20,074 bases of DNA from JBQTHP01 sp052389755 (GCA_052389755.1 JBQTHP010000166.1:1-20074), one strand, 5' to 3'. Shown: positions 1 to 7,694, counted from the stretch's first letter. Translations and numbers: made by a program. Notes: a model not told the origin generated them from the letters alone.

Positions 1-1692
1 GCTCTTGCGTGTCGGTATCGCGTCGCAGTCAACGACGAGCGGCTCTCCCTCGGGCTTCCGGAAGTGCAGCTCGGCATCCATCCCGGCTTCGGGGGTACCG
101 TGCGCACGGTGCGCCTGATCGGCGTGCGCCCCGCGATGGAGCTCATGCTCACCGGCAAGCCGGCGCGCGCCGACAAGGCGCTACAGCTCGGCCTCGTCGA
201 TGAGCTCGTCGGCACCGCGTCCGAGCTCGAAGAGGCGGCGCGCCGTTTCATTCGCGCGCCACGGCCTCCACGCCATGCGCGCTTGAGCGAGCGGCTGCTG
301 AGCTCGGTGCCGGCAAGAGTTTTCGTGAAACAGGCACTCGTGAAGCAGGTCGCACGGCGGGCGCGACGGGAGCATTACCCGGCTCCGTACGGGATCATCG
401 ACCTGTGGGCCGCTCACGGCGCGCGCGGGTCTGCCGCCTTCGAGGCCGAGGCACGCTCGATTTCGGAGCTCCTGGTCTCCTCCACCGCGCGCAATCTCGT
501 GCGCGTGTTTCTGCTGCAGGATCGGCTGAAGGCACTCGGCGGCAAAGGTGCTCGCGATGTGCGGCACGTGCACGTCGTAGGCGCGGGCGTCATGGGCGGA
601 GACATCGCAGCCTGGTGCGCACTGCGCGGCTTCGACGTCACGCTGCAGGATCGAGGGCTCGAGCTCGTCACGCCCGCGCTGAAGCGCGCGGAAGCGCTGT
701 TCGCCAAGCGCCTGCGCGACCCGAAGAAAGTGGACGCCGCGCGCGAAAGGCTGCGCGCCGACGTCGCAGGCGACGGCGTTGCACGGGCCGACATCGTGAT
801 CGAAGCCATATTCGAGAGCGCCGACGCGAAACGCGAGCTGTACGCGACCGTCGAGCGGCGCATGAAGCCGTCCGCGCTGCTCGCAACGAACACTTCCAGC
901 ATCATGCTCGAGCCGCTCGCGGCACGGCTCGGGCGCCCGGGGAGGCTGGTCGGGCTGCACTTCTTCAACCCGGTGGCGCAGATGCCACTCGTCGAGATCG
1001 TCCAGGGACGCGACACGGAGCCAGGCGCGACACAGGCGGCGCTCGGGTTCGCACGGCGCCTCGACAAGCTGCCGCTGCCCTGCCGCAGTGCGCCCGGATT
1101 CGTCGTCAACCGCGTGCTGATGCCTTACCTGAACGAGGCCATGTTCGCCGCCCAGGAAGGCGTTCCGCTCGCAGCGATCGACGCCGCCGCGCTCGCGTTC
1201 GGCATGCCCATGGGGCCGGTAGAGCTCGCGGATGTCGTCGGCCTCGACGTCGCAAGTCACGTCGGCGAGATCGTGGCGACCGAGCTCGGCCGCGCGCCGC
1301 CCGATCTCACGCAGCTGAAGGCGCTCATCGCGGCGAAGAAGCTCGGCCGCAAGAGCGGCGAAGGTTTCTACGTCTGGAGGAACGGCAAGGCGGTGAAGGA
1401 TCGACGGGATGGTGCTGCGCCACCCGATCTCACGGATCGCCTCATCCTCGCGATGGTCAACGAATGCGCCGCGACGCTTCGCGAGCGCGTGGTGCAGGAA
1501 GCCGACCTCATCGACGCCGGCGTGATATTCGGCACGGGGTTCGCGCCGTTCCGCGGCGGTCCGCTGCAGTACGCTCGCGAGCGCGGCATCGCCAATGTCG
1601 TAGCGCGTCTCGAGGAACTTGCGAAGCGATACGGGTCTCGGTTTCGTCCCGATTCCGGCTGGCAGCGCCTGGGGGCAGTCGGAAAAGCGTGA
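1..1692 (+). CDS. Bifunctional enoyl-CoA hydratase / 3-hydroxyacyl-CoA dehydrogenase (FadB/FadJ-type alpha subunit), 5' end missing
   Basis: This is the last 563 residues of a fatty-acid beta-oxidation multifunctional enzyme; the frame is open through base 1. The first residues (ALACRYRVA, then LPEVQLGIHPGFGGT at about 20-34) are the end of an enoyl-CoA hydratase/isomerase domain. Glu21 matches the second catalytic glutamate of the family, and the first should lie just outside the window. The dehydrogenase half begins with a Rossmann motif VVGAGVMGG near residue 190. It then shows NTSSIM, HFFNPV near 320 and GFVVNRVLMPYLNEA near 366, the 3-hydroxyacyl-CoA dehydrogenase signature. A second C-terminal helical domain ends with GTGFAPFRGGPL. 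The protein should hydrate enoyl-CoA and oxidise 3-hydroxyacyl-CoA with NAD in the cytoplasm, normally with a thiolase partner that is not visible here. About 130-150 N-terminal residues are probably missing. FadB and FadJ cannot be told apart from this piece. The gene is unrelated to the fab operon nearby, and its stop is 84 bp before the next gene. Confidence 0.93.
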   Translation, partial: ALACRYRVAVNDERLSLGLPEVQLGIHPGFGGTVRTVRLIGVRPAMELMLTGKPARADKALQLGLVDELVGTASELEEAARRFIRAPRPPRHARLSERLLSSVPARVFVKQALVKQVARRARREHYPAPYGIIDLWAAHGARGSAAFEAEARSISELLVSSTARNLVRVFLLQDRLKALGGKGARDVRHVHVVGAGVMGGDIAAWCALRGFDVTLQDRGLELVTPALKRAEALFAKRLRDPKKVDAARERLRADVAGDGVARADIVIEAIFESADAKRELYATVERRMKPSALLATNTSSIMLEPLAARLGRPGRLVGLHFFNPVAQMPLVEIVQGRDTEPGATQAALGFARRLDKLPLPCRSAPGFVVNRVLMPYLNEAMFAAQEGVPLAAIDAAALAFGMPMGPVELADVVGLDVASHVGEIVATELGRAPPDLTQLKALIAAKKLGRKSGEGFYVWRNGKAVKDRRDGAAPPDLTDRLILAMVNECAATLRERVVQEADLIDAGVIFGTGFAPFRGGPLQYARERGIANVVARLEELAKRYGSRFRPDSGWQRLGAVGKA

Positions 1693-1719
1693 ACGGGTAC
1701 CGGAAGCGAAAAATCGCTG

Positions 1720-1728
1720 TGCTACCAT
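1720..1728 (+). promoter_or_regulatory. Candidate extended -10 promoter element for the cNMP/rhodanese gene
   Basis: TGC followed by TACCAT forms an extended -10 about 49 bp before the ATG at 1777. There is no good -35 at 16-18 bp upstream, as can be the case when an extended -10 is used. The 84-bp spacer has no other convincing signal apart from a short GCGA-AAAA-TCGC dyad at 1706-1717. The same core, TGCTAnCATCCG, recurs before gspG, which raises the chance that it is real. Inferred from sequence only. Confidence 0.4.
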
Positions 1729-1776
1729 CCGTTTGGTTCGCTGCGCGGAACTCACTGAAACAGCGGGATTTTTTTA

Positions 1777-2847
1777 ATGGCTGAAGAACGCGAAGCCAGC
1801 GTTCAACTGTTGAAGACGTTCGCGCCGCTCGACGGGCTGAAGCGCGACAATCTGGTCGCGCTCGCGAAGAAAGTGAGCGTGCGGACCCTGTCCACCGGAC
1901 GCCTGCTTTTCAAGGAAGGCGACAGCGACAAGCGCACGCTCTGGCTCGTCTCGGGCATGCTCGAATTGCGCGAGGGCGACCGCACCGTCGGGATCATCCG
2001 CGGCGGCACGCCGGAGACGCGCAGCGCGCTGGCGCCCCAGCTGCCGCGGCGCGTGAGCGCGCGGGCGATGGACGAGGTCAGCTATCTCTCCATCGACAGC
2101 GACCTGCTCGACGTGATGATCACGTGGGACCAGACCGGGACCTACGAAGTCGCCGAGCTGCAGGCGCAGCTCGAGAACGCCGGCGGCGACGACTGGATGA
2201 CGACGCTGCTGCAGACCAAGGCGTTTCACCGCATCCCGCCCGCGAACATCCAGGCGATCTTCCTGCGCATGCAGCGCGTGCCCTTTCGCGCCGGCGAGCT
2301 CGTCATCAAGCAGGGCGACGAGGGCGACTATTTCTACGTGATCGTGAACGGCAAGTGCCAGGTGACGCGGGAAACGCCCCTCAACAAAGAAGGCATCAAG
2401 CTCGCCGAGCTCGGCATCGGCGACACCTTCGGCGAGGAGGCGCTCATCGCCGAAGCCAAGCGCAACGCCACGGTGACGATGATCACCGACGGCGTGCTCA
2501 TGCGTCTGAACAAGCAGGACTTCCGCGAGCTCATGAACGAGCCGCTGCTGCAATGGGTGGGCTACGACCAGGCGCGCGAGATCGTCGCACGCGGCGGCAA
2601 GTGGCTGGACGTGCGCCTGCCGAGCGAATTCCAGAACCTGCGCATCGAAGAGGCGGTGAACATTCCGCTCTATTTCATCCGCCTGAAGCTCTCGGCCCTC
2701 GACCGCAGCGTCCCGTACGTCGTCTACTGCGACACCGGGCGCCGCAGCTCCGCCGCGGCGTATGTCTTGGTAGAGCGAGGATTTGAAGCCTATGTTCTAA
2801 AAGGCGGGCTCACCAGCGGAAGCGTCGCGCTTCGTCGATCCGCCTGA
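1777..2847 (+). CDS. Protein with two cyclic-nucleotide-binding-like domains and a C-terminal rhodanese domain
   Basis: The protein has 356 residues and no signal peptide or membrane segment. Residues about 10-130 form a first cNMP-like beta-roll (LFKEGDSDKRTLWLVSGMLELREGD) whose phosphate-binding cassette is degenerate. Residues about 145-260 form a second one with a canonical cassette: FGEEALI near 218 and Arg229 in RNATV. From about 265 to 350 there is a rhodanese domain with WLDVRLPSEF and active-site Cys318 in the loop CDTGRRS. Such proteins are thought to link binding of a small ligand to sulfur or redox chemistry; the ligand is unknown and could be cAMP, c-di-GMP or neither. There is no helix-turn-helix, so it is not a CRP-type DNA-binding regulator. 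The start is ATG 1777, with an AT-rich stretch rather than a clear Shine-Dalgarno before it. It is transcribed alone, convergent with pilZ. Domain assignments are firm; the function is not. Confidence 0.88.
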   Translation: MAEEREASVQLLKTFAPLDGLKRDNLVALAKKVSVRTLSTGRLLFKEGDSDKRTLWLVSGMLELREGDRTVGIIRGGTPETRSALAPQLPRRVSARAMDEVSYLSIDSDLLDVMITWDQTGTYEVAELQAQLENAGGDDWMTTLLQTKAFHRIPPANIQAIFLRMQRVPFRAGELVIKQGDEGDYFYVIVNGKCQVTRETPLNKEGIKLAELGIGDTFGEEALIAEAKRNATVTMITDGVLMRLNKQDFRELMNEPLLQWVGYDQAREIVARGGKWLDVRLPSEFQNLRIEEAVNIPLYFIRLKLSALDRSVPYVVYCDTGRRSSAAAYVLVERGFEAYVLKGGLTSGSVALRRSA

Positions 2848-2850
2848 CGC

Positions 2851-2885
2851 AGAAGGCTAAGACGACTCAGACGTCTGGGCCTTCT
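2851..2885. terminator. Hairpin between convergent genes, possible bidirectional terminator
   Basis: AGAAGGC at 2851-2857 pairs with GCCTTCT at 2879-2885. Inside it, AGACG at 2860-2864 pairs with CGTCT at 2872-2876 around a 7-base loop, separated from the outer stem by a 2x2 internal loop. It fills the 37-bp space between the stop of the cNMP/rhodanese gene (2847) and the stop of pilZ (2885). No T-run follows on either strand, so it would be a weak intrinsic terminator or an mRNA 3'-end stabiliser. Confidence 0.5.
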
Positions 2886-3235
2886 CACATCGTATGAGTA
2901 GCTTTGTCGCCAGACAGAGCTCCGGCGAGGTAATTCTCGATCTTCTTCTGCGTCTGCCCGCGGTCCTGCTCGCTGAACTGCACGCCGATGCCGGCGGTCC
3001 GCTTGCCCTGTGCGCCCTTCGGCGTCACCCAGATCACGCGTCCGGCCACGGGCAGCTTCTCGTCCTCGCCCATGAGGTTGAGAAGCATGAAGACCTCATC
3101 GCCCAGCCGGTAGTTGCTGTTCGTCGGAATGAAGAGCCCGCCGTTTCTCACGAACGGCATGTACGCGAGATACAGCGCACTCTTGTCCTTGATCGTCAGG
3201 GTGAGAAGACCCGGCTTGTTCGCCCCGGTTCGCAA
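2885..3235 (-). CDS. pilZ: Type IV pilus assembly protein PilZ
   Basis: This is a 116-residue single-domain PilZ protein. Family hallmarks are LTLTIKDKSALYLAYMPFV, NGGLFIPTN, VFMLLNL, LPVAGRVIWVTPKGAQG, GIGVQF and the C-terminal THTM. It lacks the RxxxR and DxSxxG residues used to bind c-di-GMP. This fits the orphan PilZ subgroup needed for type IV pilus biogenesis, which acts through protein contacts (PilB and FimX in Xanthomonas, established knowledge) rather than by binding the nucleotide. It is the last gene of the operon, 12 bp after the holB stop, the usual position for pilZ in gammaproteobacteria. The start is TTG at 3235: the frame is closed by the holB-side TAA at 3248-3250 and no ATG or GTG exists between them. 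A purine-rich GCGAGACGAAG precedes it. Confidence 0.9.
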   Translation of the reverse strand: MRTGANKPGLLTLTIKDKSALYLAYMPFVRNGGLFIPTNSNYRLGDEVFMLLNLMGEDEKLPVAGRVIWVTPKGAQGKRTAGIGVQFSEQDRGQTQKKIENYLAGALSGDKATHTM

Positions 3236-3247
3236 CTTCGTCTCGCT

Positions 3248-4276
3248 TTATCGCCGTTGACTCGCGCGCGGCCGTCCCGGGACGGTGCGCACCCCACTTT
3301 CGTCTGCCAGTCGCCGCAACAGCACTTCGAGCGCGAGCGACTTGTTGAGCGGCGTGTCGAGCAGCGACTTCAACTCTCGCACGCCGTCCAGGAGCCCGAA
3401 AAGCCCGCGTATATTCAAGAGTGAACGCGCCACTGGCAAGTGCGGGCCAGGGCGCAGTTCTCGCGATTCGTCCGACGGCGCATGCGCGGCACCGACTCGT
3501 TCTGTGAGCCACCTCTCAAAGCAGCTCAGCCGAAGCGCAAGCTCGGACCGGCTCCAGCGCTCGGCCGTCGCCGCCGGATCGAGCCGTCCGGCGAGCGCAT
3601 CCTCGAGCCCGCGATCGACGTCGGCGCGGATCTGAGCGAGCTTTGCGGCATCGAGGCCGGCGGCTGAGAGCGGCGCCTCACCGATGACGTCGAGCACGGC
3701 GCCCCAATCGCCCTCCTTCGCGTTCGTCGCGAGCCACGCCAGACTTTCCGCGCGTGTCGGCGCCGCGATCCGGATGCGCTGACAGCGGCTGCGCACCGTC
3801 GCCGGCAGACGCGAAGGCTGCGCGGAGACGAGGATGAGCACGGCCGAGCTCGTGGGCTCCTCGAGCGTCTTCAGCAGCGCGTTCGCCGCGAACCGGTTGA
3901 GCGCATCGGCCGGCGTCACGATCGCGACTTTCGCGCGCCCCTGGTGGCTCGTGAGCGCGAGGTCCTGCGCAAGGTCACGAACCTGCTCGATGCGGATCTG
4001 TTGCGCTTCCTCCTCGAGACTCACGATCGTGAGATCGGGATGCTGCAGCTCGAGCGCACGTCGACAGCTCGTGCAGAGCCCGCACGGGGCCGCCGCCGCA
4101 TTCGTGCAGAGCGCAAGGCGCGCGATCCATGCCGCGAGCCAGTCACCGCCCGTGCCGGGTGGCGCGTGAATGAGGACCGCGTGCGACAGTCGTTCCGCCG
4201 CGTGCGCGTCCTTCAACCGCCCGAGCTCGGAAGCGAGCCACGGCGGCTCTGGGTAGCGAAGTTCATGAGTGTCCAC
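3248..4276 (-). CDS. holB: DNA polymerase III subunit delta' (clamp loader)
   Basis: This 342-residue protein is the delta' stator subunit of the beta-clamp loader. Residues 39-47 (PPGTGGDWL) align with a Walker A but lack the lysine, as expected for delta', which does not hydrolyse ATP. Cys57, Cys65, Cys68 and Cys71 form the zinc-binding module (CGLCTSC). LLKTLEEP at about 134-141 and SRC at 163-165 are the conserved AAA+ sensor-1 and arginine-finger region. The C-terminal collar domain is weakly conserved; DTPLNKSLALEVLL near 315 is recognisable. The start is GTG at 4276, 7 bp after the tmk stop, preceded by AGGTG with a short spacing. A position after tmk and before pilZ is typical, so identity is secure despite moderate overall conservation. 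Confidence 0.92.
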   Translation of the reverse strand: MDTHELRYPEPPWLASELGRLKDAHAAERLSHAVLIHAPPGTGGDWLAAWIARLALCTNAAAAPCGLCTSCRRALELQHPDLTIVSLEEEAQQIRIEQVRDLAQDLALTSHQGRAKVAIVTPADALNRFAANALLKTLEEPTSSAVLILVSAQPSRLPATVRSRCQRIRIAAPTRAESLAWLATNAKEGDWGAVLDVIGEAPLSAAGLDAAKLAQIRADVDRGLEDALAGRLDPAATAERWSRSELALRLSCFERWLTERVGAAHAPSDESRELRPGPHLPVARSLLNIRGLFGLLDGVRELKSLLDTPLNKSLALEVLLRRLADESGVRTVPGRPRASQRR

Positions 4277-4283
4277 GGGTCAC

Positions 4284-4919
4284 CTAGCGTCCGCCATCCG
4301 CCAACGAGGACACCGCCGCGACGACCTGAGCTTCGACATCTGCCAGCCCTCGTCCGGCGTCGATAACGCGAACGCGGGCGGGCTCGCGGCGAGCGATCGC
4401 GAGATACTCGGCTCGTGCGCGTTCGAAGAACGCGTCTTCTTCCCCTTCGAATCGGTCGGCTGCGAAGAGTCGCTGGCGCGCGCGGCTCAGCCCGGTCGCG
4501 ACCGGAACGTCGAGGAGCAGCGTTCGGTCAGGATGCAAATCCCCGTGAACGAAGGCTGCAAGTTGTTCGATGAGTCGCGGATCTACCCCGCGCCCGGCGC
4601 CCTGATACGCCCGGGTCGCGTCGGTAAATCGGTCGCACACGATCCACTCTCCGCGCTCGAGGGCCGGCCGGATCACCTCGTTCAGATGCGTCGCGCGCGC
4701 TGCGAACATCAGCAACGTCTCAGACACGGGCATGATCGACCCGACGTCACGCGCGAGCACAACATCGCGAATACGCTCTCCAAGACGCGTTCCGCCCGGT
4801 TCGCGAGTGAGTCGAACGGCTACTCCGCTGGCCGTCAGCCAGTCGCGCAGGTACGCGGCGATCGTCGACTTGCCCGCCCCTTCGATGCCTTCGAGCGTGA
4901 TGAAGCGGCCGCGGGTCAC
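4284..4919 (-). CDS. tmk: Thymidylate kinase (dTMP kinase)
   Basis: This 211-residue protein is of normal family length. It phosphorylates dTMP to dTDP with ATP, an essential step in dTTP supply. Visible motifs are the P-loop GIEGAGKST at residues 11-19, REPGGT near 39-44 (substrate binding), DRF at 96-98 followed by TDATRAYQGAGRG, and a lid region ARQRLFAADRFEGE near 147-160. It starts with GTG at 4919, and the GTGA shared with the mltG stop gives a 4-bp overlap, implying translational coupling. holB follows 7 bp downstream. The pairing of a nucleotide kinase with a clamp-loader subunit is a conserved neighbourhood in proteobacteria. Confidence 0.96.
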   Translation of the reverse strand: MTRGRFITLEGIEGAGKSTIAAYLRDWLTASGVAVRLTREPGGTRLGERIRDVVLARDVGSIMPVSETLLMFAARATHLNEVIRPALERGEWIVCDRFTDATRAYQGAGRGVDPRLIEQLAAFVHGDLHPDRTLLLDVPVATGLSRARQRLFAADRFEGEEDAFFERARAEYLAIARREPARVRVIDAGRGLADVEAQVVAAVSSLADGGR

Positions 4920-5977
4920 GGCGTGACGGCCTGCGGCTCGACTGTCCGCCGCGAATTGCGCAGCGCCGCGAGATAGCGGCGGACCGCAACGTTGTGCTCT
5001 GCGAGCGTCCGGGAGAAGTAATGGCTGCCATCGCCGCGCCCCGTCGCGACGAAGAACAGCTCCCCGCGCTCCTCGGGCTGCGTCGCCGCGCGCACGGCTT
5101 CCCGTCCGGGCAGCGCGATCGGCGTCGGCGGCAGGCCGGATCGCGTGTAGGTGTTGTACGGCGTATCGGTCACGAGATCGCGGCTGCGGATGTTGCCGTC
5201 ATAGCGCTCGCCGAGGCCGTAGATGATCGTCGGATCGGTCTGCAGGCGCATGCCGCGGCGCAGGCGCGTCACGAATACGCCGGCGATGCGAGCACGCTCG
5301 GTGGCAAGGCCGGTCTCCTTCTCGACGATGGACGCCAGGGCCAGCGCCTCGGCCGGCGATTTGAGCGGCAGATCGGCTCGCCGCGCGCGCCAGGCTTCGT
5401 CGAGCACCGCCTGCATCTGCGCATAAGCGAGCTTCAGCAACTCACGGTCGGCTGTGCGGGCCGCAAAGCGATAGGTGTCGGGGAAGAACCGTCCTTCAGG
5501 ATGCTCGCCCGCACGGCCGATCGCTCGCATCACCTGCGCGTCCGATTGTCCGGCCAGCGTCGATACCACCGCCGGATGCGCGGCAAGCGCCCGTCGCAGG
5601 TCGGCAAACGTCGAGCCTTCGACGATCGTGAGCTGCTCGAGCACCACGCGTCCCTCCTCGAGCAACTGCAGGATCCGCTGCGCGCTCGCCGCCGCCGGCA
5701 GCTCGTAGTCGCCGGCTTTCACCTTCGGTTGGCGGCCGTGAAGACGAAGATACAGTTCGGTGCTCCGCGGATGCGCGATCGCTCCGCGCGCCGCGAGCTC
5801 CTTGAGCACGCTGCGCAGGCTCGATCCCGGTTCGATGCGCACCCGGACGGGCTCGACGGCCGGTCCGGGCGCCGTGAAACCTCGAGCGAGCCAGATCAGC
5901 ACGCCGAGGGCGACGACGACCGTTGCGCCCGCGAGCGCTATCGCCGTACGGCCGAATCTCCTGGACACGCTGCTCAT
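4916..5977 (-). CDS. mltG: Endolytic transglycosylase MltG (YceG-like)
   Basis: This 353-residue inner-membrane protein cleaves nascent peptidoglycan glycan strands and so sets their length. A single transmembrane segment (about 10-30, TAIALAGATVVVALGVLIWLA) is followed by a small LysM-like region (VRIEPGSSLRSVLKELAARG). The catalytic YceG domain contains EGRFFPDTY, ASIVEKETG with the catalytic glutamate, LQTDPTIIYGLG, DTPYNTYTRSGLPPTPIALPG and a terminal HYFSRTLAEHNVAVRRYL. The start is ATG 5977. The open frame runs further upstream, but that part overlaps fabF in another frame and has no MltG similarity. The gap to the fabF stop is 38 bp with no strong Shine-Dalgarno. In most gammaproteobacteria pabC lies between fabF and mltG; it is absent here. 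The stop overlaps the tmk GTG. Confidence 0.95.
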   Translation of the reverse strand: MSSVSRRFGRTAIALAGATVVVALGVLIWLARGFTAPGPAVEPVRVRIEPGSSLRSVLKELAARGAIAHPRSTELYLRLHGRQPKVKAGDYELPAAASAQRILQLLEEGRVVLEQLTIVEGSTFADLRRALAAHPAVVSTLAGQSDAQVMRAIGRAGEHPEGRFFPDTYRFAARTADRELLKLAYAQMQAVLDEAWRARRADLPLKSPAEALALASIVEKETGLATERARIAGVFVTRLRRGMRLQTDPTIIYGLGERYDGNIRSRDLVTDTPYNTYTRSGLPPTPIALPGREAVRAATQPEERGELFFVATGRGDGSHYFSRTLAEHNVAVRRYLAALRNSRRTVEPQAVTP

Positions 5978-6015
5978 GGTGCCCGAAAAGCGGCGCGTCG
6001 GGCTATCGCGGGCTC

Positions 6016-7257
6016 CTAGAAGCGGCGGAGGATGAGCGTGCCGTTCGTGCCGCCGAAACCAAACGAGTTCGAAAGCGCCACATCGATCTTCATCGGCCGC
6101 GCCTCGTTCGGCACGTAGTCGAGATCGCACTCCGGGTCGGGTGTATCGAGATTGATGGTCGGCGGTGCGATCTGATCGCGGATCGCCAGCACCGAAAAGA
6201 TCGCCTCGACGACGCCCGCCGCACCGAGCAGATGCCCCGTCATCGACTTCGTGGAGCTGACGGCGAGCTTGTAGGCGTGATCGCCGAAGGCGCGCTTGAT
6301 CGCGACGGTCTCGGCCTTGTCGCCGAGCGGCGTCGAGGTCGCGTGCGCGTTGAGATACTGTACGTCGGCGGGGGCCAGCCCGGCGTCGTGCAACGCGTTT
6401 TCCATCGCCAGAGCCGCGCCCGCCCCGTCTTCCTGCGGAGCGGTGATATGGAACGCATCGCCGCTCATGCCGAAGCCGATGAGCTCCGCGTAGATGCGAG
6501 CGCCGCGCCGGTGTGCGTGCTCGAGCGCTTCGAGCACCAGCGCCCCGCCGCCGTCGCCCATGACGAAGCCGTCGCGGTCCTTGTCCCACGGCCGACTCGC
6601 CGCCTGCGGATCGTCGTTGCGTTCCGAGAGAGCCCTGGCCTGCGCAAAACCGCCGAGCGCCGTGGGCGTGCTCGCCATTTCAGCGCCGCCCGCGATCATG
6701 AGATCGGCATCGCCGTACTGGATGGTGCGGGCAGCGAGGCCGAGCGCATGCGTCGAGGTGGTGCACGCGGTGACCACGGCCAGGTTCGGTCCTCTCAACC
6801 CGTAGCGGATCGAGAGGTGCCCGGCGATCATGTTGATGATCGTGCTCGGGATGTAGAACGGGGAGATCTTCCGCGGGTTCTTCGTCGCATTGTACTCGCC
6901 CACCTGGTGCTCGATGCCTTCGAGGCCGCCGATGCCCGAGCCCATGATCGTGCCGCAGCGGGCCGGATCGAGCTTCGTGAAATCGACGCCGGCGTCCTCG
7001 ACCGCCTGCACGCCCGCGGCGAGACCGTAGTGCATGAACTCGTCCATGCGCCGCGCTTCCTTCGGCGACAGGTAGCGGCTCACGTCGAAGTCTCGCACCG
7101 CGCCGGCGAAGCGCGTGGGGAATGCGGATACATCGAATCGGGTGATCGGCGAGATGCCGCTCTGCCCTTTCAGAATGGCATCCCATGCGGTCGGGATCGT
7201 GCTGCCGACAGGCGACACGATGCCGAGACCGGTCACGACGACGCGACGATTGAACAC
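6016..7257 (-). CDS. fabF: Beta-ketoacyl-ACP synthase II
   Basis: This 413-residue condensing enzyme elongates acyl-ACP with malonyl-ACP in type II fatty-acid synthesis. The thiolase-fold catalytic residues are all present: Cys165 in VVTACTTSTH, His305 in NAHATSTPLGD, and Lys337 and His342 in STKSMTGHLLGAAG. The terminal NSFGFGGTNGTLILRRF is characteristic. The cysteine-His-His arrangement separates it from FabH. The start is GTG at 7257, chosen because a strong Shine-Dalgarno GAGGTAA lies three bases upstream and MFNRRVVVTGLGIVSPVG aligns with the family N-terminus. It lies 97 bp downstream of acpP, and the GC-rich spacer holds two short dyads. FabF and FabB cannot always be told apart by motif, but the acpP-fabF order supports FabF. 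Confidence 0.97.
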   Translation of the reverse strand: MFNRRVVVTGLGIVSPVGSTIPTAWDAILKGQSGISPITRFDVSAFPTRFAGAVRDFDVSRYLSPKEARRMDEFMHYGLAAGVQAVEDAGVDFTKLDPARCGTIMGSGIGGLEGIEHQVGEYNATKNPRKISPFYIPSTIINMIAGHLSIRYGLRGPNLAVVTACTTSTHALGLAARTIQYGDADLMIAGGAEMASTPTALGGFAQARALSERNDDPQAASRPWDKDRDGFVMGDGGGALVLEALEHAHRRGARIYAELIGFGMSGDAFHITAPQEDGAGAALAMENALHDAGLAPADVQYLNAHATSTPLGDKAETVAIKRAFGDHAYKLAVSSTKSMTGHLLGAAGVVEAIFSVLAIRDQIAPPTINLDTPDPECDLDYVPNEARPMKIDVALSNSFGFGGTNGTLILRRF

Positions 7258-7260
7258 GCG

Positions 7261-7267
7261 TTACCTC
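7261..7267 (-). promoter_or_regulatory. Strong ribosome binding site for fabF
   Basis: GAGGTAA on the minus strand ends three bases before the GTG start at 7257. It decides the fabF start and is the clearest Shine-Dalgarno in the window, while most other genes rely on overlaps with their upstream neighbour. Confidence 0.7.
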
Positions 7268-7354
7268 GGGCGGGATTCCAGGGAGCTGTCGGAGAGAGCG
7301 GCCCGCACCGTGCGGCCGTCACGGCGCCGGACGGCGCAGCGCGTCACGCAAGAT

Positions 7355-7597
7355 TCAGGACTTGTTGCGGCGCTCGTTGATGTAGTCGATAGCCTGGTGG
7401 ACCGTCGTGATCTTCTCGGCATCCTCATCCGGGATCTCGATCTCGAACTCTTCCTCGAGCGCCATCACCAGCTCGACCGTGTCAAGCGAGTCGGCGCCCA
7501 AATCATCGACGAAAGAGGCCTCGCTGGTGACCTGTTCCTGCTTGACGCCTAACTGTTCGGCAACGATCGCCTTCACTTGCTGTTCGACGGTGCTCAT
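7355..7597 (-). CDS. acpP: Acyl carrier protein
   Basis: This 80-residue acidic protein carries the growing acyl chain on a 4'-phosphopantetheine. The attachment site is Ser37 in LGADSLDTVELVMALEEEF, followed by EIPDEDAEKITTVHQAIDYI, near-identical to well-known proteobacterial AcpP. ATG 7597 is preferred because MSTVEQ aligns with the usual N-terminus. An in-frame GTG directly before it (7600) is possible and sits at a better distance (7 nt rather than 10) from the Shine-Dalgarno AGAAGGA, so the start is uncertain by one codon. The 150-bp gap upstream contains a TACAAT promoter element, fitting the very high ACP level cells need. fabF follows after 97 bp. Confidence 0.98.
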   Translation of the reverse strand: MSTVEQQVKAIVAEQLGVKQEQVTSEASFVDDLGADSLDTVELVMALEEEFEIEIPDEDAEKITTVHQAIDYINERRNKS

Positions 7598-7661
7598 CAC
7601 GGTGCTGTCCTTCTGACGTTGACCTGTTCGGGCCGGCCGGGCCGGGCGGCGCGGGCGCGGT

Positions 7662-7685
7662 ATTGTAGGGGAAGGTCCTTGGGGG
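7662..7685 (-). promoter_or_regulatory. Candidate acpP promoter inside the fab operon
   Basis: On the minus strand TACAAT (7667-7662) is a five-of-six -10 match in otherwise GC-rich DNA. GTGGCA, 18 bp upstream, is a four-of-six -35. Transcription would start near 7655, giving a leader of about 58 nt that is extremely G+C rich (GGCCCGGCCGGCCC). A perfect TTGACA also lies on the minus strand at 7751-7746, overlapping the fabG stop, but nothing like a -10 follows at the right distance. Independent acpP promoters are known in other proteobacteria. Confidence 0.5.
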
Positions 7686-7694
7686 TGCCACTCG

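Noticed and set aside
181..1755. 524-codon open frame on the minus strand
   Set aside because: It lies entirely opposite the fatty-acid oxidation gene, has no recognisable domain and reads like an Arg/Glu/Ala-rich shadow frame of high-GC coding DNA.
2885..3235. c-di-GMP receptor role for the PilZ protein
   Set aside because: The RxxxR and DxSxxG binding residues are absent, as in the type IV pilus PilZ subgroup known not to bind the nucleotide.
5978..6589. N-terminal extension of MltG by about 200 codons
   Set aside because: The open frame continues upstream, but its translation overlaps fabF out of frame, is Arg-rich and does not resemble MltG; ATG 5977 gives the normal N-terminus with a membrane anchor.
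5923..7380. 485-codon open frame on the plus strand
   Set aside because: It is antisense to fabF, whose catalytic residues are all intact; no domain and no ribosome binding site of note.
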